DNA from: Ignavibacteria bacterium
GTDB taxonomy: Bacteria > Bacteroidota > Ignavibacteria > Tepidaquicellales > Tepidaquicellaceae
Assembly: GCA_015657505.1 (NCBI GenBank)
Contig: JADLKE010000002.1
Coordinates: 775,393 to 839,392, forward strand
DNA: 64,000 nt
Direction: 5' to 3'
Shown here piece after piece: positions 1 through 9,225 of this stretch. The stretch's first letter is position 1. Every line of letters begins with the position of its first letter. The translations under genes and the position numbers were made by a program. The notes under the pieces were generated by a model that was not told the DNA's origin, searched no databases, and saw only the letters and a list, made by a program, of their open reading frames with translations.

Positions 1-846
1 AAATAATTTAAAATATACTTTCTTAAAAGTTAAGGACATAAGCGCGTATTTCGACAAAAGGTAAGAGCGAAGAAGAATCCGGCTCATCAGGCCGCAATGT
101 TTTTGGTAGTATGTTATCTGGGATTTTTTCGCTTCGATGTATGCGGTTCCCGAAAAAGCGATGTTTGTATTCTCACCTTTGTAGTGAATAATTCTTGGAC
201 CCGGATAAAAAATTATTTCGTACCCTGCGTTCCTGATTCGCCTGCATATGTCCGCGTCCTCATAATAAAGGAAAAAATCTTCATCAAAACCTTTTACTTC
301 CCCGAATACCTTTGTTGGAATTACCAGTGCCGCGCCGCTGACCCAGTCGACAGGTCCTGCGGCTTCGTGCTTCGCTTCGAGAGCAGAAAGTTCATCGAAC
401 TTATTCCTGCTATATAACTTTTCTGTTTTTTTGTTTTTAATTTCTCCTGTTATCGAGACATCCTTCCCGAACGACACCTGAAACTTTCTGTCCGGATAAT
501 ATAATTTCAGTCCTGCCGCTCCGATTTTGCCGTCCCGGAACATATCCATCACATCGCGTAAAAAATCATTTTCAATAATCGTATCGGGATTGAGGAACAA
601 AAGATACTTTCCTGACGCTTTCTTCGCCGCCCTGTTGTTAGCGGCAGCATAGCCGCTGTTATCCGACTGAATCAAACTCACTTCGGGATATTTCAGAAGA
701 GGACTTAAATCTTCTTCCGGCGAGTTGTTGACAACAATAATTTCGTAATCCGCCGATTTTATAAGCCGCGATAATGACTCGACGCATTTCTCAAGAAACA
801 CGAGCTGCCTGTAATTCACTATTATTATTGAAAAGTCCCTGCCCAT
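1..846 (-). CDS. Family 2 glycosyltransferase (C-terminus beyond window start)
   Basis: Reading down from the ATG at 846 there are 282 open codons to base 1 with no stop, so the C-terminus lies outside the window. The protein has the GT-A fold signature of GT2 rhamnosyltransferase-like enzymes: 'IIIVNY' at about residues 7-12, the metal-binding 'NPDT' at 86-89 and 'YYEDADIC' at 194-201. It probably moves a sugar from a nucleotide-sugar donor to a growing surface glycan at the cytoplasmic face of the inner membrane. The start is one base beyond the stop of the preceding gene, so it is very likely the next cistron of the same operon. Donor and acceptor cannot be told from sequence. Confidence 0.88.
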   Translation of the reverse strand, partial: MGRDFSIIIVNYRQLVFLEKCVESLSRLIKSADYEIIVVNNSPEEDLSPLLKYPEVSLIQSDNSGYAAANNRAAKKASGKYLLFLNPDTIIENDFLRDVMDMFRDGKIGAAGLKLYYPDRKFQVSFGKDVSITGEIKNKKTEKLYSRNKFDELSALEAKHEAAGPVDWVSGAALVIPTKVFGEVKGFDEDFFLYYEDADICRRIRNAGYEIIFYPGPRIIHYKGENTNIAFSGTAYIEAKKSQITYYQKHCGLMSRILLRSYLLSKYALMSLTFKKVYFKLF

Positions 847-847
847 G

Positions 848-1813
848 TCAGTTTTTCGAAGGATTATCTCTCATTAAAGAAACAACATAATCGTTATCAA
901 CGGATTTTTTCTTCTGAACAATTTTTCTTTTTTTCAGTACGCGCGGAATCTGAACGAGCCCTGCCAGGTATCCCGAAAATGCGTAGTAAGCCCGAAGCGG
1001 CGAATCCGTAAAGAAAAATTTCAAATACCTTTTGACTCTTCCCGCGGAAAAAAACAAAAAGCATTTCGCGTATATCGGAGCGGGATAATTCTTCAGCCTC
1101 AATCCAATAAGATTCCGTTCGCACATTCTTGTTTCGTAACCTCGCCATTGTTTTGTCGTGGCTCCCCGCTTGTGGTAGCAGACGGCGCGCGGGTTGTAAA
1201 AGCATTTATAGCCGAGCAGCTGCAGTCTGAATGCGAAATCCACGTCTTCAAAGTACGAAATAAAATCTTCGTCAAAAAAACCTGCTTTCTCAAATACTTC
1301 CCGCCTGTACATCGCCGCTCCCGCGCAGGAACCGAACACGTACTCTTCCTTATCGTACTGACCAATGTCCTTTTCCCCGTTGCCTCTCGCCCACGGCGAC
1401 CTTCTTAAACTTAAAAAATCTCCCGCCGCGTCTATAACGTCCCTTTCAAAATAATTCAACATTTTGCAAGCGGCGCTGCCCGTCTCTTCGTTTTTAAAAC
1501 AATTGAGCATTTCCGTAAGGAAACCGGGGGCGCACTCAACGTCGTTATTCAGAAGCAGTATTTTATCAACATTCCCGTCTTCAAGAAGATGCTTTATGCC
1601 TTTGTTCACGGCAGGCGCAAATCCGAGATTTTTTTCGATTTTAAGAATTTCGATTTCGGGAAAATTTTTCACCGTGAAATCAACCGAATCGTCCGTCGAC
1701 CCGTTATCTACCATTAACGCCCGGAAATCCCTGCAGTCCTGCCTTCCGAGAGATTCAAAGCAGTCTTTAAGGTGCTCCGTGCCGTTGTAATTCGGTATTA
1801 CAATTCCCGTCAT
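848..1813 (-). CDS. Family 2 glycosyltransferase
   Basis: A 321-residue GT2 enzyme. Visible motifs are 'VIPNYN' at the N-terminus, the donor-binding 'VDNGSTD' at 35-41, the DXD-like 'NND' at 89-91 and 'FEDVDF' at 188-193, the usual layout of WcaA/RfbF-like rhamnosyltransferases. No signal peptide is seen; a basic, aromatic-rich C-terminal third may touch the membrane. The start overlaps the stop of the upstream GT2 gene by four bases, so translation is probably coupled. It is one of a series of dissimilar GT2 enzymes, as expected when each adds one linkage of a heteropolysaccharide. Substrate unknown. Confidence 0.9.
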   Translation of the reverse strand: MTGIVIPNYNGTEHLKDCFESLGRQDCRDFRALMVDNGSTDDSVDFTVKNFPEIEILKIEKNLGFAPAVNKGIKHLLEDGNVDKILLLNNDVECAPGFLTEMLNCFKNEETGSAACKMLNYFERDVIDAAGDFLSLRRSPWARGNGEKDIGQYDKEEYVFGSCAGAAMYRREVFEKAGFFDEDFISYFEDVDFAFRLQLLGYKCFYNPRAVCYHKRGATTKQWRGYETRMCERNLIGLRLKNYPAPIYAKCFLFFSAGRVKRYLKFFFTDSPLRAYYAFSGYLAGLVQIPRVLKKRKIVQKKKSVDNDYVVSLMRDNPSKN

Positions 1814-2751
1814 TTATTCTCTTTCAGTAATTTCAGAAAATGCACGTGCTTCTTCATCCTGTATTCGTCTTTTTGTCCGAAGACGGATTTAATTTTTTCA
1901 AGCAGTATAATAATACGCGAATTAATTGCCGAAAAACATTCAAGTTTTCTTGCTTCTTTTTCTCCGTAATGCTTCCTGAAAAAATTAATCATGCTCATAA
2001 TGAACCTGCCGTGCATCCACCAGTTATCTTCCGTCTTGAAACTCGCTCCGCTAACGTGCCGCACATTAAGAAAAGGAGCGACTGCAAGTTTACGCGTCTT
2101 ATGAATCCTGTAACTAAGGTCAACGTCTTCGAAAAATAATTCGTAAGAAGTATCCATTTTTCCTGCCCCCGTGAATATTTCCGCGGTCGTGAAGAAAAAG
2201 GCGCATGGAATCTGCTCGACGTACTGCAAACTCGCGGAGTTCGTGTCAATTTCCATATCGCACAGGTACTTGTTTCTCCGCTTGGCCGAACCGTCAAAAA
2301 ACTTCGCGAGCAGGGAATCGAAATATATGAATCTCCTCAATGTCGGATAACGCTGAAAATAGCCGCGCTGAAAACCGCCGTCGTCGCCCGTGAGAAGCGG
2401 GCAGACCGCCCCGAGTTCCCCGTTGCTCTCTGTTATTTTTATAAGTTCTTCAAACAGAGGATTAGTGAATATTATGTCGGGATTCATTATCAGCGTGTAA
2501 CCGTTTTTTGAACTCGCCTCGAAACCCGTGTTGTTGGCTTCGGAGAAACTGACTCTCTTACCGAGATATATTATATTCGAAAGATTAAATCTTTCTGAGA
2601 TTCTTTTCAGCGCTTCCCTATTCTCTTTGTCCGAAGCGTTATCGACTATAATAATTTCAAAAATATTCTTCTTCTCGAATTCATAAACCGATTCAATGCA
2701 TTTTTCAAGAATTCCCGATGTATTGTAATTTACTATTATAACCGATATCAT
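1810..2751 (-). CDS. Family 2 glycosyltransferase
   Basis: A 313-residue GT2 enzyme with 'VIIVNYN' at residues 4-10, 'VDNASD' at 36-41, 'NPD' at 90-92 and a later 'FFEDVDLSYR' acceptor-side motif. It resembles its two downstream neighbours in layout but not closely in sequence, so they are probably successive enzymes of one glycan pathway and not a recent duplication. The stop overlaps the next start, and its own start overlaps the stop of the GT4 gene (ATGA). Cytoplasmic, membrane-associated action is inferred from the family. Donor sugar cannot be called. Confidence 0.9.
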   Translation of the reverse strand: MISVIIVNYNTSGILEKCIESVYEFEKKNIFEIIIVDNASDKENREALKRISERFNLSNIIYLGKRVSFSEANNTGFEASSKNGYTLIMNPDIIFTNPLFEELIKITESNGELGAVCPLLTGDDGGFQRGYFQRYPTLRRFIYFDSLLAKFFDGSAKRRNKYLCDMEIDTNSASLQYVEQIPCAFFFTTAEIFTGAGKMDTSYELFFEDVDLSYRIHKTRKLAVAPFLNVRHVSGASFKTEDNWWMHGRFIMSMINFFRKHYGEKEARKLECFSAINSRIIILLEKIKSVFGQKDEYRMKKHVHFLKLLKENK

Positions 2752-3821
2752 TTCACGAGCCCTTTCAGAACATTTTCAAATTCATCCGTTGATTTTTCCC
2801 AGTTCAGTTTTTGCTTAACGTATTCATATCCTGCCATTGAAATATTTCTGAGCAATTCGTTATTTTTTATAAGTTCTTCCACGCATCCGAACAGTCCTTC
2901 GGAATCCCCGCTTTGCGCGAGCAATGCCGAAACTCTGTTTTCGGCATATTCGGGAATCGCTGCCGACGCGTAACCAGCGACGGCGCACTTGCACGCCATC
3001 GCTTCCGCAGGCGGCATTCCAAAACCCTCATACAGGCTCGGAAAAATGAAAATGCCGGAAGCGCAGTACAGACGACGAATCTCTTCATCCGAAGGATGCC
3101 TGTGAAATTTCACGAATCCGGGAATTTCGTGAAACCGGGCAACGCCGAAACAATCAAACACTGTCTCCGGATATTTTTCTTTAATTCTTCTGACTATTGC
3201 AAGCGCCCCTTCTACATTTTTATTCGGAAGCACGTGGTCCATGAAAAGAATTCTCAAAGGTCCGTCAAAACGTTTGTCATTATTATAGAATTTTCTGTAA
3301 TCGGGACTGACGAGAATCTTTTCGGATTTCTCACCGAATTTTTCCAGAAGAAGTTTTTTTAGATATTCCGAAACTGTTATTTTGTAAAGCGGACGTTTGT
3401 AACTCTCGTCCACGTATTTCACGTTCGAATTCCACGCTTCATAATCCTGAACAAGATACACCTTTTTTCCTTTTCTATCCGGCAGTCTGTGCACCGGATA
3501 CGCCGAAGTCCAGGAAGTTGATATTACAATATCGGCGTCGGGAACAAAAAAATCTGTTATGAAAGGTACGGTGTTGATTTTTACCCGCGATGCCGCAAAG
3601 AACGGGTCCGCCTGCTCTTTACCGAATAAATATCCCGCCGATTTTCTTATACGATGTTTTATGAAATACGGTTTGAACTGCTTCCTGTAAGGATTAAAAG
3701 GAACTCCGGGCGCGTAAAGAGACACGTCGTGACCCCTGCCGATAAGTTCTTCGGCAAAAAGAAGAACTACCCGCATTCCTCCTGTCTTGGTATATTCGGG
3801 GACAACGAAATTAATCCTCAT
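2748..3821 (-). CDS. Family 4 glycosyltransferase (GT-B fold)
   Basis: A 357-residue retaining glycosyltransferase. The N-terminal acceptor domain opens with 'NFVVPEYTKTGGMRVVL', containing the glycine-rich loop of GT4 enzymes. The C-terminal donor domain carries the E-x7-E signature, 'EGFGMPPAEAMAC' at about 265-277 (Glu265 and Glu273). It is the only GT-B enzyme in a run otherwise made of GT2 enzymes, so it probably makes a different linkage type in the same glycan. It follows the gene at 3839-4624 after 17 bases and overlaps the next by four. Confidence 0.9.
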   Translation of the reverse strand: MRINFVVPEYTKTGGMRVVLLFAEELIGRGHDVSLYAPGVPFNPYRKQFKPYFIKHRIRKSAGYLFGKEQADPFFAASRVKINTVPFITDFFVPDADIVISTSWTSAYPVHRLPDRKGKKVYLVQDYEAWNSNVKYVDESYKRPLYKITVSEYLKKLLLEKFGEKSEKILVSPDYRKFYNNDKRFDGPLRILFMDHVLPNKNVEGALAIVRRIKEKYPETVFDCFGVARFHEIPGFVKFHRHPSDEEIRRLYCASGIFIFPSLYEGFGMPPAEAMACKCAVAGYASAAIPEYAENRVSALLAQSGDSEGLFGCVEELIKNNELLRNISMAGYEYVKQKLNWEKSTDEFENVLKGLVK

Positions 3822-3838
3822 CTTGTATGTAATAAAAT

Positions 3839-4624
3839 CTATCTGTTTTTTCCGAAAAGTTTTTTCAACGCTCTCCTGTATACAGACTGAATCCCTCGTT
3901 TTATCCTGTGCAAATCCACATCCCCTTTTTCAAAGTCTTTCATTTTCTTGTCGAACACTTCAGTATAGTCGGCATTGTAATAGGGACCAGTCGCGTGAAA
4001 GCACTTCACGTCTTTAAGAATGGCGTTCGTGTATCCCTTGTTGACGCATCTTGTAATGTAATCGCCGTCTTCCGCGAAAAAAATCTTGTTCCTCATTACC
4101 CTGAGCCTGCCCACGCGCTCATAAACCGCGCGCGGTATCATAAAAGCCCATCCTCCGACAGGGCCGAACTGAAGCGTTACATCATCCGGATATTTTTTTT
4201 CGGTGTAATTGTTAGCGGGATATTTCGCTCCCGTCGTATGCTCGTTTTGCACGACGTCGAGCGCGAGATATCCGAGTTCGGGCTCAAGAGAGAATGCCTT
4301 CATCATTCGCTCAGCCCACCTTTCGGGAAGTTCAATCACGTCGTCGTCGAGACAGGCTATGTACCCGCTGCCGCGCGCCATTTCAAATGCTTTTGACTTT
4401 CCGTTCACGCCATCGTTGTTTTCGCTTATGTTATAACGAATGAACCCGTGCTTCTCGGCGTATTCCTTGATAATTTCCGCCGTGCCGTCTGTCGAACAAT
4501 TATCCCATATAATTATTTCCCTGTCAAGGTCCGATGTCGTGCGTATTACCGCATCCAGGCATTTCACGAAAAATCCCTTGCGGTTATGCGTCACTATTAA
4601 TATGCTTATCAGAGGATTATTCAT
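3839..4624 (-). CDS. Family 2 glycosyltransferase
   Basis: A 261-residue GT2 enzyme, shorter than its neighbours. 'ILIVTHNR' opens the protein, followed by 'IWDNCSTDGT' (nucleotide binding), a 'CLDDDV' metal site near residue 93 and 'FFAEDGDY' near residue 180. The carboxy end is basic. Its start lies inside the end of the flippase gene (8-base overlap), so expression is tied to the flippase. It acts on the cytoplasmic side, probably on a lipid-linked saccharide. Confidence 0.88.
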   Translation of the reverse strand: MNNPLISILIVTHNRKGFFVKCLDAVIRTTSDLDREIIIWDNCSTDGTAEIIKEYAEKHGFIRYNISENNDGVNGKSKAFEMARGSGYIACLDDDVIELPERWAERMMKAFSLEPELGYLALDVVQNEHTTGAKYPANNYTEKKYPDDVTLQFGPVGGWAFMIPRAVYERVGRLRVMRNKIFFAEDGDYITRCVNKGYTNAILKDVKCFHATGPYYNADYTEVFDKKMKDFEKGDVDLHRIKRGIQSVYRRALKKLFGKNR

Positions 4625-6176
4625 CTTTGTTCCTGAACATCACAAACCTGTTTATAAATTTTTTCAGAACAACTTTGTCGTTATCATTAAGATATTTCAG
4701 ACGGAAAATCAACAGGACGAAAAGCGTAATCATTATGCCCGCTGTCACGGCGAGAATGATTATTCCGTTAAGCCTGTTTACTTCAGTCTTAAAATACACG
4801 GTGAAATAATAATAACCCGCGTAAACGGCTGCCGTGGATACTGCCGATGCGATAAAAGGTATTCCGATGTTCTTTAGGGCAAATCCCGTTTTTCTGAATC
4901 CGAAAAAGTTTGCCGAGATAATGAAAACGAATATTGAACCGATTACGGTTGCCGTCGTGTTTCCGAAAGCCGCCCCGTATATATCAAAAAGTTTGACGAG
5001 TATGAACGTCAGAACGATATTGAACGAGAGATGGATCAGCCCTTCGTACATCTGGTATTTCGGTATGCCTATGTTCGGTATGATTGAATTTCCCGGAGCC
5101 GAGAAAGCAAGATTTACAAACTGCCCGATTATCAGAACTCTGATTACAACTGCTGACATTTCATATCCCTTGCCCATCCACGTTTCGATAATAAGTCCCG
5201 CGAATGCGAATATAAACGCGAACAGAGGCGCCGTCAGCACCGTGAGATATCTTGTCACGTCGCCGAAGAGCCTTTGCAGTTTTTCGTTCTCCCCCTTCGC
5301 GTGAAGTTCCGCTGCAGTCGGCGCGACCTGAACGATGAACTGCGAAGGAAATACCTTTCCGAACCTGACAATCTTATTCCCGATATTGAAATAACCGACG
5401 TTGCTGAGCACGGAAAAAGCCCCGAGAAGAAGTTCGTCGTATTTTTCCGAGAGAACTGTCGCGAGTTTTGAAACCTGCATCTGCGCACCGAATACGCCAA
5501 GTTTTTTAAAAGTCGACCTGTTAACGCTGTTCAGACTTAACCTCAGCGATTTAACACTCCTGAATGAAGCGGCGAAAGCGAACAGCGCCGTAATCGACGT
5601 TATTATCAACTGACAGATGAGAAGTCCGACGAGACCGTACCCCGACGAAAGAAAGAATATCGTCAGCGCTAGATTCAGAACACCGAGAACAAGGTTAAGA
5701 AGGCTGATTAAATACATCTTCTGAATGCTGATCAGAAGAGAAGAAAAAATCATTCCCGCGTTGGAAATGAAAAAAGTCAGTAAACTTATGCGGAACGCCG
5801 TAAGGCTTATGTCCATTATGTCCTGCGGAATGTTAATCAAAGAAAGCAGCGGTTCGCTTAACAGAAAACCCGCGGCCGCGACAACAGACGAAAATACCAG
5901 ATAGAAGAAGAAACCCGTATTCAGCACGCGGTTCAGATTTTCATCGTCATTCTTGTTGTAATATTCCGACAAAAACTTTATGAACGATGTCGATATGGAA
6001 AGGTCAAACAGACCGAACGAACTTATGAAACCGAGTATTATCGTGTATATGCCGAAAGCGGGAAGCCCGATTTTCGAGATAATGTACGGCGTTAGAATCA
6101 TCGGTATCAGAAGAGATACTATCTGAGAAATAAAATAGTAGAAAGTATTCTTGATAACCTTGTCTGTCAGTGACAT
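4617..6176 (-). CDS. Wzx-like polysaccharide flippase (MOP superfamily)
   Basis: A 519-residue protein almost wholly made of hydrophobic helices, about 12-14, with the N-terminal pattern of oligosaccharide flippases: a short amphipathic start, then 'TFYYFISQIVSLLIPMILTP' and 'FGIYTIILGFISSFGLFDL'. Members of the family flip undecaprenyl-linked saccharide units across the inner membrane. Its place directly ahead of five glycosyltransferases fits this. No Wzy polymerase or Wzz is seen here, though genes beyond base 1 cannot be examined. The start abuts the stop of the PrsW gene with no gap. Confidence 0.88.
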   Translation of the reverse strand: MSLTDKVIKNTFYYFISQIVSLLIPMILTPYIISKIGLPAFGIYTIILGFISSFGLFDLSISTSFIKFLSEYYNKNDDENLNRVLNTGFFFYLVFSSVVAAAGFLLSEPLLSLINIPQDIMDISLTAFRISLLTFFISNAGMIFSSLLISIQKMYLISLLNLVLGVLNLALTIFFLSSGYGLVGLLICQLIITSITALFAFAASFRSVKSLRLSLNSVNRSTFKKLGVFGAQMQVSKLATVLSEKYDELLLGAFSVLSNVGYFNIGNKIVRFGKVFPSQFIVQVAPTAAELHAKGENEKLQRLFGDVTRYLTVLTAPLFAFIFAFAGLIIETWMGKGYEMSAVVIRVLIIGQFVNLAFSAPGNSIIPNIGIPKYQMYEGLIHLSFNIVLTFILVKLFDIYGAAFGNTTATVIGSIFVFIISANFFGFRKTGFALKNIGIPFIASAVSTAAVYAGYYYFTVYFKTEVNRLNGIIILAVTAGIMITLFVLLIFRLKYLNDNDKVVLKKFINRFVMFRNKDE

Positions 6177-7190
6177 TTAAGTCTGCGGTCTTTGATTGTA
6201 ATAATAATTTACGTGCGCGTTGTAAAACATCATCTGAATCCCGTATCGCAGTTGTTCGATTTCCTGCTCGTACAGAGCCTTCGTTTTTCCTTTAAGGTGT
6301 TTCGACTGGTATTTCCTCAGCGCGAGCATTACCGCGCTCTTAACGTAATCCTTCTGGTTTATCCCCTGCGGACACCAGCCGTATTTATTCCGCCTCGATA
6401 CGAATGGCAGGTAATTCAAATGCTCCGCGGGAATAAGCCCCCTTCCCAATTCATCCGCGAGTTCCTTGCCGATTGATTTTCCTTCCATGTAAACCGCGAT
6501 TTGAAACACCGCGAGCCATGAAAAGAAATATAGTATGAGAAAAAGAAAACCGAGAACCGTCGTGTCCTGAAAACTTACGGAAAGATTCCAGGCGAAATGA
6601 AGAAACACCGCTACTATATACCCGAGCGGCACGAGTAACAACCTGAACCCTACGGGCTTGAACTTCGCGAAACCTATGAATCCTCCGAGAGTCGCGGTCG
6701 ACATGCAGTGCATCACCGCAGAGAACAGCGTCCTTATGATGACAAGATACAGCCACGATACGGGCTCGCTGCCGTAACTAAGGAAATACAAAAAGTTCTC
6801 CGTCATTCCGAAACCCAGCCCTATCGCGCCTCCGTAAACGACGCCGTCAACGACACCGTCAAACTTGCGGGAGAACGACATTATGACGACAAACAATCCT
6901 TTCGTCAATTCCTCGACGAGAGGAGCCGTTATTATCGCGCCTGAAAGGTCGCTGAGTTCGGCTGAATCGGCGCCGAAAAACACCTGAATGCCCATCGTGA
7001 GCGGGATCTGGAACATTATACTTCCGATAATCCCGAGAAATATTGCTCCCGTCGCGCCCCAGAAAAAATTCATGAAGACTATCCAGAAAGGATCGCGCTC
7101 GTTCCTGTCCATCCACCAGATTATGAACAGATAAGATACCATCGGAACAACTGCCGCGAATAACGACATGAATGCGAGAATTGCCTGCAT
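6177..7190 (-). CDS. PrsW-family intramembrane metalloprotease
   Basis: A 337-residue polytopic membrane protein with the four conserved PrsW blocks in order: 'EELTK' (Glu93, Glu94, Lys97), 'GFGMTEN' (Glu131), 'HCMSTATLG' (His161) and 'HFAWN' (His198). In Bacillus subtilis PrsW makes the first cut in the anti-sigma factor RsiW; other family members have unknown substrates. After residue 230 there is a soluble basic tail rich in Lys and Gln. It lies between the biotin carrier gene (gap 1 base) and the flippase (gap 0), so it is co-transcribed with envelope-glycan genes; no anti-sigma factor is adjacent. Active-site residues are intact; the substrate is not inferable. Confidence 0.88.
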   Translation of the reverse strand: MQAILAFMSLFAAVVPMVSYLFIIWWMDRNERDPFWIVFMNFFWGATGAIFLGIIGSIMFQIPLTMGIQVFFGADSAELSDLSGAIITAPLVEELTKGLFVVIMSFSRKFDGVVDGVVYGGAIGLGFGMTENFLYFLSYGSEPVSWLYLVIIRTLFSAVMHCMSTATLGGFIGFAKFKPVGFRLLLVPLGYIVAVFLHFAWNLSVSFQDTTVLGFLFLILYFFSWLAVFQIAVYMEGKSIGKELADELGRGLIPAEHLNYLPFVSRRNKYGWCPQGINQKDYVKSAVMLALRKYQSKHLKGKTKALYEQEIEQLRYGIQMMFYNAHVNYYYNQRPQT

Positions 7191-7191
7191 A

Positions 7192-7716
7192 TTAAACCTC
7201 GAATTTTATTAATACCTGATTTTTATCTACCGGCGTTTTTTCTTCGACCAGAACTTTCTGAACCTTGCAGTCCGCCGCCGCTTTTAACTCGTTCTCCATC
7301 TTCATCGCCTCAAGCACTATCAGCACCTGCCCCTTCTTGACGTCGTCGCCTTCCTTCACGTTAATCTTAACTATCGCTCCGGGCATCGGAGAAATTAGTT
7401 CGTTCTTGATTTTCACGTCGCCCCTGCTCGCCGCGAATTTTTCTGTAAGAAGTTCGAGTTCGTTCTTGCATATCACCCTGTACGCTTTTGAATCGTGCTC
7501 GAGTATGAACTCGGTATTCTTCAAATCACTGTCGTGAACGTGCTCCGCCTTCATTAGATAATTCCTGTGGTTCAATCTAAGAACGAGGAGGTCGTCCGTG
7601 ATGAACTTGTAAACAAATTCAGATTTTCCGTCCTGCGTGAACAAAGCCTCGTTCTGCCCGATATCCGCTTCAATCGGCGTTTCCACGCCCTCTATGTTTA
7701 TGAAATATTTGTTCAT
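7192..7716 (-). CDS. Biotin carboxyl carrier protein of an acyl-CoA carboxylase
   Basis: A 174-residue protein from the ATG at 7716. The C-terminal 70 residues are a biotinyl domain with the canonical 'EAMKME' (biotinylated Lys139), preceded by 'SPMPGAIVKI'. The N-terminal 100 residues form a separate beta-rich domain typical of carrier subunits of propionyl-/acetyl-CoA carboxylases and related decarboxylases. I prefer this start over the in-frame ATG 30 bases upstream because it gives an ATGA overlap with the carboxylase stop and has 'GGAAGGAG' at 7728-7735 in front. The carboxyltransferase subunit is not in the window. Confidence 0.9.
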   Translation of the reverse strand: MNKYFINIEGVETPIEADIGQNEALFTQDGKSEFVYKFITDDLLVLRLNHRNYLMKAEHVHDSDLKNTEFILEHDSKAYRVICKNELELLTEKFAASRGDVKIKNELISPMPGAIVKINVKEGDDVKKGQVLIVLEAMKMENELKAAADCKVQKVLVEEKTPVDKNQVLIKFEV

Positions 7717-9221
7717 CAGTAATACAACTCCTTCCTTCTTATCCACCCGCCCTTTTTGTCCTTTTTCTTCGGGCTTTTTCCGTCGTGAGTTTTTTCGTTC
7801 TTGTTTTTAAAGAGAACGCTTGCTATTGCCAGAGCCTTCTGCGTGTCCCGGTCAATCTCCGGCTTTGCCTCTTCGAACCTCGGGAGAAACACCTTCTCGA
7901 CGAACTGAGTGTTGTAATTTCCTTCTAAGTACTCGGGACATTTAAGCAGGTTCAGCAGGAAACTTATGTTCGTCTTCACGCCCACTACAGTGTAATTCTT
8001 AAGCGCGCGCTCCATCTTTTCCGCCGCGAGTTTTCTGTCGGGAGCGTATGAAATCAGTTTCGCAATCATTGAATCATAGTAAATCGAAATCTCGTTGCCC
8101 TGCTCTATTCCCGTATCCTCGCGCATTCCGTTGCCGAGATTTCTTCCTATGTACGTGAGTTTACCCGTTGACGGCAGGAAATTGTTGTCGGGGTCTTCCG
8201 CGCATATGCGGCATTCGATAGCCGCTCCGTTGAATTTTATGTCCTCCTGTTTCAAAGTAAGTTTTTCGCCCGAAGCGATTTTCAACTGCTCCTTTACGAG
8301 GTCGAGACCCGTCCTCATTTCGGTTATCGGATGTTCGACCTGCAGACGCGTATTGACTTCAAGGAAATAAAAGTTTTTGTCTTTATCAACCATGAACTCG
8401 ACCGTGCCCGCGTTGGAATATCCCGCCGCAAGCGCTATCGTTTTCGCGCATTCGCCCATCCTGTGCCTCAGATCGTCGTCCATTATGGACGAAGGTGTTT
8501 CCTCTATAATTTTCTGATGTCTTCTCTGCATCGAGCATTCCCGCTCGCCGAGATGAACCGCGTTGCCGTGCTCGTCAACGAGTATCTGGAATTCGATGTG
8601 TCTCGGGGAGTCAACGTACTTTTCTATGAAAACGCTGTCGTCCCCGAATGAAGCCCTGGCTTCGTTCTGAGCCATTCGCAGCGAACTCTCGAGTTCTTCA
8701 ACCGACCGGACGACGCGCATTCCTTTTCCGCCTCCGCCCGCCGACGCTTTTATCATAATCGGAAAACCGATTTTCAATGCGACGGATTTCGCTTCCTCAA
8801 GGTCTTTTATAGCGTGCTCGGTTCCCGCAACGACAGGCACGTTGTTCCTGACAGCCAGTTGTTTCGCCTTCGTCTTGCTTCCGAGGTCTTCGATTGCCGT
8901 GTGAGAAGGCCCTATGAACTTGATGCCGCTGTCATCGCACATCTTCGCGAAGAAACCTCTCTCCGAAAGAAATCCGTATCCGGGATGAATCGCCTCGGCG
9001 CCGGATTTTTTCGCGACTTCCAGAATCCTGTCGGCGAGAAGATAACTCTTCGCCGCGGGCGATTCGCCGATGTGATATGCCTCGTCGGCTAATTTTGCGT
9101 ACATCGAGTACCTGTCGAAATCGGAATATACCGCGACCGTCTTGATTCCCATTTCACGGGCGGTGTTTATAATCCTTACGGCTATTTCACCCCTGTTTGC
9201 AATTAATATTTTCTTGAACAT
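7716..9221 (-). CDS. accC: Biotin carboxylase subunit of an acyl-CoA carboxylase
   Basis: A 501-residue biotin carboxylase: 'KILIANRGEIAVRII' at the N-terminus, the ATP-grasp glycine loop 'KASAGGGGKGMRVV' near 158-171, 'HIEFQILVDEHGN' and the 'RECSMQRRHQK' biotin/bicarbonate site, then 'EVNTRLQVEHPITE'. It carboxylates the biotin of the carrier protein encoded next, using ATP and bicarbonate. Length fits stand-alone AccC or PccA-type subunits without fused carrier. The last 30 residues are a lysine-rich tail. Which acyl-CoA (acetyl, propionyl or other) is used depends on a carboxyltransferase not encoded here. Confidence 0.92.
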   Translation of the reverse strand: MFKKILIANRGEIAVRIINTAREMGIKTVAVYSDFDRYSMYAKLADEAYHIGESPAAKSYLLADRILEVAKKSGAEAIHPGYGFLSERGFFAKMCDDSGIKFIGPSHTAIEDLGSKTKAKQLAVRNNVPVVAGTEHAIKDLEEAKSVALKIGFPIMIKASAGGGGKGMRVVRSVEELESSLRMAQNEARASFGDDSVFIEKYVDSPRHIEFQILVDEHGNAVHLGERECSMQRRHQKIIEETPSSIMDDDLRHRMGECAKTIALAAGYSNAGTVEFMVDKDKNFYFLEVNTRLQVEHPITEMRTGLDLVKEQLKIASGEKLTLKQEDIKFNGAAIECRICAEDPDNNFLPSTGKLTYIGRNLGNGMREDTGIEQGNEISIYYDSMIAKLISYAPDRKLAAEKMERALKNYTVVGVKTNISFLLNLLKCPEYLEGNYNTQFVEKVFLPRFEEAKPEIDRDTQKALAIASVLFKNKNEKTHDGKSPKKKDKKGGWIRRKELYY

Positions 9222-9225
9222 TGTA